From positions 1 through 50,171 of the forward strand of contig JZRA01000078.1 in NCBI GenBank assembly GCA_001567485.1: a DNA stretch of 50,171 nucleotides, read 5' to 3'. The translations under genes and the position numbers were made by a program. Of the stretch, positions 37,024 through 45,099 are shown piece by piece; the stretch's first letter is position 1; every line of letters begins with the position of its first letter. The DNA is from Chloroflexi bacterium OLB13 (GTDB taxonomy: Bacteria > Chloroflexota > Anaerolineae > Aggregatilineales > Phototrophicaceae). The notes beneath the pieces were generated by a model. The model saw only the letters and a program-made list of their open reading frames with translations, was not told where the DNA came from and ran no database searches.

Positions 37024-39285
37024 ATGGCGGAAGGTACGATGCAGCGCCCCGGCGGATCCGTTCTCAGTTCCATTGGATATTCTTGGCGGCGGATTTCGCC
37101 GCGTTTTGTGCCGGTTCTAGCCGTGCTCTCGGCGATGATCCTGACGATTCCGTTTATGATGATTACCGGTGCGCGCGGGGACATCGGGCGGGGCCTCAAC
37201 ATCGCGTTGACTGCCTACGCGGCGTTCATCGAGGGCGCGACCGGCGTGGCCGTCAACAGCCTTGTCACGACGGCGGATACCGCTGCGGTGGTGACATTTG
37301 CCGAGACCAACCCGCTCACCAACCGCGACCTGCGCCTCTTGGCCCGCAGTGTGACGCGCCTTTCGCAGCTGGGGGCGGATACCGTCGCGCGCTATGCCAG
37401 CGTGATTGACACCTACGCCGACGACCTCGATGCCGCCGCGCTTGATGCGCTCGGCCAGCGCATCGAGGGGATTCAAGAGGTCGGCCCGGATACCCTGCGC
37501 GCAATGCAGCCCTTGACCGAAGACTTGGTCGAGCTGGGCAGCAGCAGCGCCGCGGCGATCTTCCGCACGTACGGCGTGTCCGATACGCTCACGGACGAGG
37601 ATGTCGCCGCAATCGTCGCGCAGGTTCCGGCCGCCGCCAGCTACGGCATGGGCGATCTGCTGGCCTATCTCAGCATCACCAACCAGCGTGGAAGCGCCGT
37701 CACGATCAGCCGCATGCTCGAACAACTGGACGTACTCGATCGGCTCGGCATCGACCCGATGGGCGGCGAAGCGGACGACATCGCGGAGATCAGTAAGCTG
37801 GCGGAAGGGTCGCGCACGGGATCGGACTACATCAACGACCTGCGCGGCATCGACGACCAGCTGCTCGCCAGCGGGGTTGTGGACGAGAACGAACTCTCGC
37901 GGCAGCTCTCGCTGGTGAACGCCATGTACGAGCGCGGGGTGCTGACCAATCCCGACGTGCATACCGCGCTGACGACCGAGCTGGAGCCGTACTTGGCGGC
38001 CAATACGGTCGTCTATCGCCCCGGAAACCAACCGCTGCTGATCCATGAGGCCCACACCGAGCCGGCGGGCATTATATGGTCGACGCAGAACACGCCGGAG
38101 ACCGAAGACGACAAACCCGACACGGCCTATCTGCGGGTCGGCGGCAGCGCGATATTGTTCTTTCCGTACCAACTCGAACGCACGATTGTCCGCGCGATTC
38201 CGTTCATCATCGCCGGCTTGGCGGTGGCGCTCGGCTTCAAGGCCGGGTTGTTCAACATCGGCGCGGAAGGCCAGCTCTATCTCGGCGGCCTGCTGGCGGT
38301 CTTTGTCGGCTACTCGCCGCTGTTCGACTTCCTGCCCGGCTTCACACGCGTGATCGTAGTGCTTGTGGCGGGCATCCTCGGCGGCGCGTTATGGGGCGCG
38401 ATACCGGGCCTCTTAAAAGCCTATACCGGCGCGCATGAGGTCATCAACACGATCATGATGAACTACATCGCGCTGCGCCTGACTGACTGGCTCATCAACA
38501 GCAGCGATCCGTACATCATGCGTGATCCCAGCGCGACCAACCCGGCTACGCCGAACGTGCACCCCAACGCGATCCTGCCGCGCTTGGACGACATCGCGTC
38601 GTGGTGGTTCGTCGTCGTCGCCGTCGTGTTCTTCGCGCTGCAAGTCTACCGCCACCGCGAGGCCATCCAGCGCAACCTCTTGTTAGTGATCCGCCCCGCG
38701 CTGCGCGCGCTGTTGATCCTCGCCGCCGGGCTGTTCTTGCAGTGGATCACCGTGCGCGACTCGCTGCACCTCGGCATCGGCGTGATGATCCTCGCCGTTA
38801 TGTTCATCGACTGGCTGCTGGTCAAGACGACGACCGGCTTCGAGCTGCGAACGGTCGGCATCAACCCGGACGCGGCCAAGTACGCCGGCATGAACGTCAA
38901 GTGGAACCTCGTGCTGGCGATGATGCTCAGCGGCGGGTTGGCGGGTCTGGCTGGCGCGATTGAGATTTCGAGCGTGCAGTTCAACATGAAGCCGGCGTTC
39001 TTCGCCGGCCTCGGCTTCGACGCCATCGCGGTCGCGCTGTTGGCGCGCTCTAACCCGCGCAATATGATCTACGCCGGTTTGCTGTGGGGCGCTCTGGTGT
39101 CGGCGCAAGGCGTGATCCAAATCCGCACCGACATCTCCAACGACCTCGTGCGGATCATTCAGGCGCTCATCATCATGTTTATCGCCGCGGATGCGATCGT
39201 CCGCTTCTTGTGGCGCGTGCCGGCCGCCAGCGAGGAAGAAAAACAGAGCACCGGCGCGACCTTCAGTAAAGGGTGGGGAGGCTAA
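37024..39285 (+). CDS. ABC importer permease 1, BMP/nucleoside type, with large extracytoplasmic insertion
   Basis: This 753-residue protein is about twice the usual ~350 residues of the YufP/NupP family. The family core is clear: TM1 (~29-49), IALTAYAAFIEGATG, then much later ERTIVRAIPFIIAGLAVALGFKAGLFNIGAEGQLYLGG, GAHEVINTIMMNYIA, TTTGFELRTVGINPDAAKYAGMN and FAGLGFDAIAVALLA. Between residues ~75 and ~380, in the loop after TM1, lies a ~305-residue helical, acidic soluble insertion that should face outside. Extra membrane segments are also present around residues 525-600. The core starts 3 bases after the ATPase gene and ends 3 bases before permease 2. The insertion may take part in substrate capture, which is speculation. 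Confidence 0.9.
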   Translation: MAEGTMQRPGGSVLSSIGYSWRRISPRFVPVLAVLSAMILTIPFMMITGARGDIGRGLNIALTAYAAFIEGATGVAVNSLVTTADTAAVVTFAETNPLTNRDLRLLARSVTRLSQLGADTVARYASVIDTYADDLDAAALDALGQRIEGIQEVGPDTLRAMQPLTEDLVELGSSSAAAIFRTYGVSDTLTDEDVAAIVAQVPAAASYGMGDLLAYLSITNQRGSAVTISRMLEQLDVLDRLGIDPMGGEADDIAEISKLAEGSRTGSDYINDLRGIDDQLLASGVVDENELSRQLSLVNAMYERGVLTNPDVHTALTTELEPYLAANTVVYRPGNQPLLIHEAHTEPAGIIWSTQNTPETEDDKPDTAYLRVGGSAILFFPYQLERTIVRAIPFIIAGLAVALGFKAGLFNIGAEGQLYLGGLLAVFVGYSPLFDFLPGFTRVIVVLVAGILGGALWGAIPGLLKAYTGAHEVINTIMMNYIALRLTDWLINSSDPYIMRDPSATNPATPNVHPNAILPRLDDIASWWFVVVAVVFFALQVYRHREAIQRNLLLVIRPALRALLILAAGLFLQWITVRDSLHLGIGVMILAVMFIDWLLVKTTTGFELRTVGINPDAAKYAGMNVKWNLVLAMMLSGGLAGLAGAIEISSVQFNMKPAFFAGLGFDAIAVALLARSNPRNMIYAGLLWGALVSAQGVIQIRTDISNDLVRIIQALIIMFIAADAIVRFLWRVPAASEEEKQSTGATFSKGWGG

Positions 39286-39288
39286 CCC

Positions 39289-40569
39289 ATGGCACAAGCG
39301 ACTATGGCGCAGGAAATGGCTGGGGAACAAACCGGCTTCAGGATCACCCGGCAGTTCATCGTCGGCATCGTGTTTCTGCTGGTCGGAATCTTCATGCTGC
39401 TGCGCGTGCCGGGTGACATCGCCCCCACGGCGACGACCCAGCTCATCTTCGGGGAAGGCATCCCCAATATCACCGTGCCGGCGCAGACGTTCGGCATCGC
39501 CGCCGCAGTGATCTTCATCCTCGGCGGCGCACTTGGCGTGCTGCCGATTATCTCGAAGCGTCAGGCCAACGTCGCGCTGATCGTCTGCGGCATTATGATC
39601 GTGCCGACGGCGCTCATCCTCGCGGCAGTGGGGCGCAACGCCAACGTCACGCAGATGCTTGAATCGAGCTTCCGCCTCGCCACGCCGATCACGCTGGCCG
39701 CCTTGGCCGGTTTGTGGTGCGAGCGTGCTGGCGTCACTAACATCGCTGGCGAAGGCATGATGCTTGCGGGGGCGTGCCTCGGCTTTATCGCGTCGCTGGC
39801 GTTCGGGCAGATTATGCCGTTCCAGACCGCGCTGGCCTGCGGCGCGATCGTGGCGATCATCGCCGGATTCCTGATGGCCTCGCTGCACGGTTGGCTGTCG
39901 ATCACGTTCATGACCGACCAGATCGTCAGCGGGACGGTGATCAACATCCTCGCCGTCGGTGTGACGAGCTTCTTGCGCCGCGAAATTCTGCTTTCGACCG
40001 AGGCCGCGCGCGAGACACTGCGCATCATTCAGATCCCCGGCCTATCCGATATCCCGATCCTCGGCGCGATCTTCTTCACCGGCAAACCGATCTACCTGTT
40101 GATGTTCATCCTCGTGATCGTCACGCACGTGGTGATGTACAACACGCGCTGGGGCCTGCGCACGCGCGCCGTCGGTGAGAACCCGCACGCGGCCGATACG
40201 CTGGGCATCAACGTCATTCGCACGCGTTACATCAACGTGATGATCGGCGGCATGATCGCCGGTTTGGGCGGGGCGTGGTTCTCGATTGAGACGGTTGGCC
40301 TGTTTGAGGATCAGATGACCGGCGGCCTCGGCTTCATCGGGCTGGCGGCGATGATCTTCGGCAAGTGGACGCCGTTCGGGGCGCTCGGCGGGGCGCTGCT
40401 GTTCGGCTTCTCGCAGGCGCTCAACAGCCGTTTCCAGATCTTCGGCGTGCCGATCCCGGCGCAGTTTATCCAGATGACCCCGTACATCGTCACGATGATC
40501 GTGCTGGCCGGGTTGGTCGGACATGCAGTCGCGCCGAAGGCCGATGGCGTCCCGTACAAGAAGGAGTGA
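39289..40569 (+). CDS. ABC importer permease 2, BMP/nucleoside type
   Basis: This is a 426-residue polytopic membrane protein of the YufQ/NupQ family. The family regions are ITLAALAGLWCERAGVTNIAGEGMMLAGA, FMTDQIVSGTVINILAVGVTSFLRR, WGLRTRAVGENPHAADTLGIN and GLGGAWFSIETVGLF ... GGLGFIGLAAMIFGKW. About 110 N-terminal residues precede the core and include three or so extra hydrophobic segments (IVGIVFLLVGIFMLLRV, FGIAAAVIFILGGALGVLPI). GGGAGG lies 9 bases before the ATG. It forms the heterodimeric channel with permease 1. No substrate-binding BMP lipoprotein gene follows; a terminator lies at 40609. Confidence 0.92.
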   Translation: MAQATMAQEMAGEQTGFRITRQFIVGIVFLLVGIFMLLRVPGDIAPTATTQLIFGEGIPNITVPAQTFGIAAAVIFILGGALGVLPIISKRQANVALIVCGIMIVPTALILAAVGRNANVTQMLESSFRLATPITLAALAGLWCERAGVTNIAGEGMMLAGACLGFIASLAFGQIMPFQTALACGAIVAIIAGFLMASLHGWLSITFMTDQIVSGTVINILAVGVTSFLRREILLSTEAARETLRIIQIPGLSDIPILGAIFFTGKPIYLLMFILVIVTHVVMYNTRWGLRTRAVGENPHAADTLGINVIRTRYINVMIGGMIAGLGGAWFSIETVGLFEDQMTGGLGFIGLAAMIFGKWTPFGALGGALLFGFSQALNSRFQIFGVPIPAQFIQMTPYIVTMIVLAGLVGHAVAPKADGVPYKKE

Positions 40570-40608
40570 CCGCCGAACGCGGCCTCATTCCGAGCATTCG
40601 TCCTCACC

Positions 40609-40643
40609 ACCGCGGGCGCGCAAGCACCCGCGGTCGTGTTTTC
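40609..40643 (+). terminator. Terminator of the ABC importer operon
   Basis: ACCGCGGG (40609-40616) pairs perfectly with CCCGCGGT (40627-40634) over a 10-base loop and is followed by CGTGTTTTC. It ends 18 bases before the next start codon, so read-through into the ABM gene is possible. Confidence 0.7.
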
Positions 40644-40661
40644 GCAGTCAGCCGAAGGGAT

Positions 40662-40958
40662 ATGACAGTGATCCTCGAACACGCGATCCTAAACATCAAG
40701 CCGGGGCAGTCGAAGGCGTTCGAGGCAGCCTTCAAGCAGGCGTCGGTCATCATTAGCGGCGCGCCCGGATATTTCGGCCACGAGCTGCATAAGTGCGTCG
40801 AGACGCCGGATCGTTATCTACTGCTGGCGTGGTGGGACACGCTCGAGTCGCACACGGTCGGCTTTCGCGGCTCGAAGGAATATCAGGAGTGGAAGCGTAT
40901 CCTGCACCCCTTCTACGACCCGTTTCCGACCGTCGAACACTATGACGAAGTGGAGTAG
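40662..40958 (+). CDS. Antibiotic biosynthesis monooxygenase (ABM) domain protein
   Basis: This is a 98-residue protein with the dimeric ferredoxin-like ABM fold: LEHAILNIKPGQSKAFEAAFKQ, GAPGYFGHELHKCVETPDRY, LLAWWDTLESHTVGFRGSKEY and the C-terminal PFYDPFPTVEHYDEVE. Relatives include quinol monooxygenases and haem-degrading enzymes, but many are uncharacterised. The length and single-domain form are typical. AAGGGA lies just before the ATG at 40662. It stands alone between the importer terminator and the convergent uvrC gene. Confidence 0.85.
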   Translation: MTVILEHAILNIKPGQSKAFEAAFKQASVIISGAPGYFGHELHKCVETPDRYLLLAWWDTLESHTVGFRGSKEYQEWKRILHPFYDPFPTVEHYDEVE

Positions 40959-41030
40959 CCGCCCGGAACGGATAGCCGGGACACTGCCTTAACGCCGGCG
41001 GGACTACCAACTTCTGAACCTCAGTTACTC

Positions 41031-41063
41031 GCGATTTCGTCACGCCCCGCGCGACGAAATCGC
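41031..41063. repeat. Perfect 11-bp inverted repeat between ABM gene and uvrC
   Basis: GCGATTTCGTC (41031-41041) and GACGAAATCGC (41053-41063) flank an 11-base GC-rich loop. No T-tract follows on the plus strand. It lies in a convergent intergenic region and could end the ABM transcript or be a REP-like unit. Confidence 0.5.
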
Positions 41064-41068
41064 AGAAA

Positions 41069-41108
41069 CGGGAGTCCAGAGGGCGTAAGCCCTTTGGAGA
41101 AAATCCCG
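41069..41108 (-). terminator. Long hairpin directly after uvrC
   Basis: TCCAGAGGGC (41075-41084) pairs with GCCCTTTGGA (41089-41098) over a GTAA loop with one wobble. CGGGA (41069-41073) pairs with TCCCG (41104-41108) outside it with a bulge. It abuts the uvrC stop codon. There is no U-tract in the uvrC direction, so it may protect the 3' end or be a REP-like element. Confidence 0.5.
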
Positions 41109-42992
41109 CTACAACACCGCCTTGATCTGCTCGGCGAGCTTCTTATTGATGCCTTTGACCGCTGCTAGTTCCTCGATGCTGGCGCTGCGAATGGCGCTGA
41201 TCGAGTTGCCGAACGCGGCCAGCAGCGCCTTGCGTTTGTTCGGGCCGATCCCCGGCACGCCGTCGAGCAGGCTCGCCATGCCGGCCTTATCGCGCCGGTT
41301 GCGATGGTTCGTGATGGCGAAACGGTGCGCTTCGTCGCGGATACGCTGCACGAGATACAACGCCTGCGACTGGCGCGGCAGAATGACTGGGATCGGCTTG
41401 CCGGGCAGGTAGATCTCCTCGAACTGCTTTGCCAGCGACGCCACCGGCACCTTGTCCAGCAGGTCGAAGGCGCTCAACACCTCGTAGGCGACGCCGAGCT
41501 GTCCCTTGCCGCCGTCGATCAGCAGCAGGTCGGGCAGGGTGCGCCATGTCGCGTCGCGGTCTTCCTTGCCGGGGACGTGCACCGGCGGCTCATCTTTGAG
41601 CGTCTGCCAGCGGCTGAAACGCCGGGTGAGCGCCTCGCGCATCGACTGATAATCGTCCGAGCCGGCGTGTTCGACCGTACGGATGTTGAAGCGGCGGTAC
41701 TCGCCTTTGGCTGACGTGCCTTGCACGAACACGACCCGGCTGGCAACGATGGCCGTGCCCTGCGTCGTGCTGATGTCGTAGCACTCGATGCGGTTGGGCG
41801 GATTGGGCAGGTTCAGCGCCTCTTGCAGCTCGGCCATCGCCTGTTCGTGTTTGGTGGTGTCAGCCTCCCACTGCGCCTTCATCATGCGCAGCGCCTCGGA
41901 CGCGTTCTCGCGCGCCATGCCGATCAGGTCGATCTTGTTGCCGCGCTTGGGGACGGTGATCTGTACTTTCGCCCCGGAGCGTTTGTCCGACAGCCAGCGT
42001 TCGATGATGCGCGCTTCTTCGACCTCGTCGGGTAGGATGATCTCGCGCGGGATTTCTTGCGTGCTGCTGTAGAACTGCGTCAGGAACTGCTCCAGCACTT
42101 CGCTGTCGGACTCGTCCTCGAAGTGTTCTAAGCTGCGGTGGTCGCTGCCGATCAGCTTGCCGTTACGGATAAACAGGATTTGCACGACGGCGGTCTTGTC
42201 GTCACGGGCGATGGCGATCACGTCGTGGTCGGTCATCTGCGGGCTGACGGCGCGGTGGCGCTGGGTGATGTATTCGATCGCCTTGATCTGGTCACGCAGC
42301 ACGGCGGCGCGCTCGAACTGAAGCGCCTCGGACGCGGCGTCCATTGCTTTCGTCAGGCGCCCCAAGACGCCGTCAGACTTGCCGCTCAGCACGTCCATCA
42401 GCTCGGCGATCATCGCGCGGTATTCCTCTTGGTTTACCTTGCCGATGCACGGCGCACTGCACAGCCCGATATCCCAAAACAGGCAGGCGCGTTCGTCATT
42501 GCCGGTGATCGTGCGGTCGCACGTGAGATACGGGAAGGCCTTGCGCAGCACGCGCAGGGTGTTCTGCACCGCCCACATCGCCGCGTACGGGCCGAAATAG
42601 CGCGAGCCGTCCTTGACCACTCGCCGCGTCGTCTCGACTTTCGGGAACGGGTTCTGCCACGTCACGCGGATGTACGGGTAGCGTTTGTCGTCTTTGAGCA
42701 GGATGTTATAGCGCGGCTGATGCTGCTTGATGAGCGTTTCTTCAAGGATCAGCGCCTGCACTTCAGTCTCGGTGACGATGATTTCGATATCCGCCACCAG
42801 AGACCGCATCTTAAGTGTTTTCGGGGTGTGGTCGGCGTGCTGGGTGAAGTAATTCGGCACGCGGTTCTTGAGCACCTTCGCCTTGCCCACGTAGATGATG
42901 TGACCGGCACTGTCCTTCATCAGGTAACAGCCGGGTTTGGTGGGGAGGGTGCGAAGAATTTGCCGAATGTGGTCAGGGGTTTCGTAGGCCAT
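41109..42992 (-). CDS. uvrC: Excinuclease ABC subunit C
   Basis: This 627-residue protein makes both incisions in nucleotide excision repair once UvrA and UvrB have loaded at a lesion. The N-terminal GIY-YIG nuclease (~13-95) shows KPGCYLMKDSAGHIIYVGKA and LEETLIKQHQPRYNILLKDD. A Cys-containing stretch (ACLFWDIGLCSAPCIGKV) is typical. The UVR motif for UvrB binding is at ~205-245 (AASEALQFERAAVLRDQI). The RNase H-like 5' nuclease has ECYDIST, LLIDGGKGQL and DEAHRFAI, supplying the Asp, Asp and His, and a tandem helix-hairpin-helix ends the protein (DGVPGIGPNKRKALL, LAAVKGINKKLAEQI). Length is normal. It is a single-gene unit with a hairpin immediately downstream. Confidence 0.97.
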   Translation of the reverse strand: MAYETPDHIRQILRTLPTKPGCYLMKDSAGHIIYVGKAKVLKNRVPNYFTQHADHTPKTLKMRSLVADIEIIVTETEVQALILEETLIKQHQPRYNILLKDDKRYPYIRVTWQNPFPKVETTRRVVKDGSRYFGPYAAMWAVQNTLRVLRKAFPYLTCDRTITGNDERACLFWDIGLCSAPCIGKVNQEEYRAMIAELMDVLSGKSDGVLGRLTKAMDAASEALQFERAAVLRDQIKAIEYITQRHRAVSPQMTDHDVIAIARDDKTAVVQILFIRNGKLIGSDHRSLEHFEDESDSEVLEQFLTQFYSSTQEIPREIILPDEVEEARIIERWLSDKRSGAKVQITVPKRGNKIDLIGMARENASEALRMMKAQWEADTTKHEQAMAELQEALNLPNPPNRIECYDISTTQGTAIVASRVVFVQGTSAKGEYRRFNIRTVEHAGSDDYQSMREALTRRFSRWQTLKDEPPVHVPGKEDRDATWRTLPDLLLIDGGKGQLGVAYEVLSAFDLLDKVPVASLAKQFEEIYLPGKPIPVILPRQSQALYLVQRIRDEAHRFAITNHRNRRDKAGMASLLDGVPGIGPNKRKALLAAFGNSISAIRSASIEELAAVKGINKKLAEQIKAVL

Positions 42993-43036
42993 AGTCGCAT
43001 CAGGAATCCAAACGGATGTGCTATTTTATCGCACCG

Positions 43037-43070
43037 GGATTGAAAGTTGAAAGTAACGGGTGATGAGAGA
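43037..43070. repeat. Short dispersed repeat, copy 2
   Basis: GTTGAAAGT, five bases, GTGATGAGA at 43045-43067 match the copy at 28624-28652 in the same order and spacing. Both are intergenic. Nothing else is recognised in 42993-43165 between the divergent uvrC and hydrolase genes. Confidence 0.4.
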
Positions 43071-43165
43071 AATTAGATGACTACAAGGGCGTCTGGCGCG
43101 AAAGTTGGTATATGCTATGAACGGCCAACACGCTTTTGCTGTTGAATTGGATGTGATTAGACGGA

Positions 43166-44914
43166 GTGTGTACCGTTTTGCGATTTATCCTCGCCTTCAT
43201 CGTATTGATCATCGTTACGGCGGATCCATCTGTCGCTGCCCAACCCACGCCGGCGTTCGAACCCGTCCGCTGCCCGGTGCCGATCCCGGCGTTCGCTGTG
43301 GTCGACTGCGGGTACGTGACTGTGCCCGAACGCCACGAGGCCCCGGACGGCAAGCAAATCCGGCTCGCAGTCGCGATCTTGCGCGCAACGGATCCGAACA
43401 AGGTTTCCGATCCGGTGCTGTATCTGGAGGGTGGGCCGGGCGGCAGCGCGGTCTGGGGACTTGACGCATGGGTCGGCCATCCGATCACACAGCAGCGCGA
43501 CTTGATTCTGCTCGATCAGCGCGGCACCGGCTTTAGCGAGCCGGGCCTGTTCTGCTGGAATTACGAGTATCCGTTCGATGTCGACGTGGTTGACCTCGAC
43601 GTCTACGAACGCGCCTGCCGCGATCACCTCATGCGCGACGGCATCGACCTCGGCGCCTACAACAGTGCGCAGACCGCCCGCGACATCCCGCTGGTCGTCC
43701 GCGCGCTGGGGCTGGAGCAGGTCAACCTGTACGGGATCAGCTACGGCACGCGCGTCGCCTTGACCGCCATGCGCGATGCGCCGGACGTGATCCGCGCGGT
43801 CGTCCTCGATTCACCGTATCCGCCGCAGGTTGACGGCTTTGAACTGCAAGCCCTGTACGGCTATCAACAGATCAACGCGCTGCTCGAACGCTGTGCGAGC
43901 GATCCACAGTGCGGCGCCGCGTTCCCCGACCTCAAGGCGCGGTTCTATGCGTTTCTCGACAGCGACGCCGGTACCTATGCTGACGTGGGCGACGGCTACG
44001 AGGAATTGACCAGCGCCACCATCGTCAGCGTGCTGTTCGATACGATGTACTATTCGGTGGCGATCCCGTACATCCCGATGGCGCTCGACCGTATGATCGC
44101 GGGCGACGGGACGTTCTTCGGCGAGGTGGCCGCGGGGTATATCGGGCCGCCCACGTCCGGCGACGAGGATGACCGGCTCGAAGAGATGGTGGGGCTGGCC
44201 GACGACATCGCATTCGCCTATTCCGGGTTTGACGACTTCGACGCGTACTTGGATTTTGTGTACGAGATGGACGATGCCGGACGGATCGAACTGTATCGTA
44301 CTGTGATCGACCAAGCGGCCGACGACGAGTATTTCGAGCTGATCGGGCTGTACTTGGATGCGGACACGATTGAGCAGGCCGAGGCGTACATGGCGAGTCT
44401 GAGCGATGAGGAGTATTTCCGCGTCATCGACGGGCTGGTCAGCGTGCTGGCGCTCGGATATACGGACGTGGGCGACAGCGACGCGGCGTTCAACAGCGTT
44501 CACTGCGTCGAAGAGATCCCGTTCAACAGCTATGAAGAGACCGAGGCGCTTTCCGTGGATCTGCCGCAGGCGGTGAAAGATGGCCTGCTGGAAGGCGTGC
44601 TTGGTCAGTTCGAGACATGCAGCTATTGGGGCGTGACGGCGGCCGGCCCAATCGAGACGCAGCCCGTCCAGAGCGCGATACCAACGCTGGTCTTGGCGGG
44701 CGAATTCGACCCGATCACGCCGCCGGTATGGGCGCTGGAGGCGGCGGTCGGGCTGAGCGCCGCGCAGGTTGTGATTATCCCCGGCGCGGGGCACAGCGTG
44801 ATCGACTCCGGCGAGTGCGCGCAGAGCTTGGGCATCGCGTTCCTCAACAATCCGACGGCGGCGCTGGACACGTCGTGCGCCAGCAACTTCACCGTGCCGT
44901 GGGTGGTGCGGTAA
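43166..44914 (+). CDS. Secreted alpha/beta hydrolase, TAP-like C-terminal domain (peptidase S33 type)
   Basis: This is a 582-residue exported protein with a hydrophobic signal peptide (LRFILAFIVLIIVTADPSVA-A). Like the tripeptidyl aminopeptidase family it has CGYVTVPERHEAPDGKQIRLAV, LYLEGGPGGSA (oxyanion strand), DQRGTGFSEPGL, nucleophile S192 in GISYGTR, acid D515 in LAGEFDPITPP and base H543 in GAGHSVI, so it should be an active serine hydrolase releasing peptides from N-termini or cleaving esters. A large acidic cap (~250-440) lies between the strands. Several Cys suggest disulfides outside the cell. The start is uncertain: GTG at 43166, or TTG at 43178 downstream of GGAG. Confidence 0.9.
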   Translation: MCTVLRFILAFIVLIIVTADPSVAAQPTPAFEPVRCPVPIPAFAVVDCGYVTVPERHEAPDGKQIRLAVAILRATDPNKVSDPVLYLEGGPGGSAVWGLDAWVGHPITQQRDLILLDQRGTGFSEPGLFCWNYEYPFDVDVVDLDVYERACRDHLMRDGIDLGAYNSAQTARDIPLVVRALGLEQVNLYGISYGTRVALTAMRDAPDVIRAVVLDSPYPPQVDGFELQALYGYQQINALLERCASDPQCGAAFPDLKARFYAFLDSDAGTYADVGDGYEELTSATIVSVLFDTMYYSVAIPYIPMALDRMIAGDGTFFGEVAAGYIGPPTSGDEDDRLEEMVGLADDIAFAYSGFDDFDAYLDFVYEMDDAGRIELYRTVIDQAADDEYFELIGLYLDADTIEQAEAYMASLSDEEYFRVIDGLVSVLALGYTDVGDSDAAFNSVHCVEEIPFNSYEETEALSVDLPQAVKDGLLEGVLGQFETCSYWGVTAAGPIETQPVQSAIPTLVLAGEFDPITPPVWALEAAVGLSAAQVVIIPGAGHSVIDSGECAQSLGIAFLNNPTAALDTSCASNFTVPWVVR

Positions 44915-45099
44915 GGCGGTGACTGTGTCCTGCCGGTTTGCAACGTGCTAGTTGTTGGCGTTCTGACACCCTACCGTGGCCTAGCGTGTTGACTCCAGCG
45001 TCCGGACAGCAGCCACCTTAGCCCCATAGTCCCGATTCGATTGACTCAATACGCAATTGGCATTACGCTGCAATCAAAGTCAGCTAAGAGGCTGTACGA

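Noticed and set aside
45057..45099. Earlier start for the beta-helix protein
   Set aside because: The upstream in-frame residues (Cys-rich, no signal peptide) lack a ribosome-binding site, whereas ATG at 45100 has AAGAGG and encodes a proper signal peptide in the adjoining frame.
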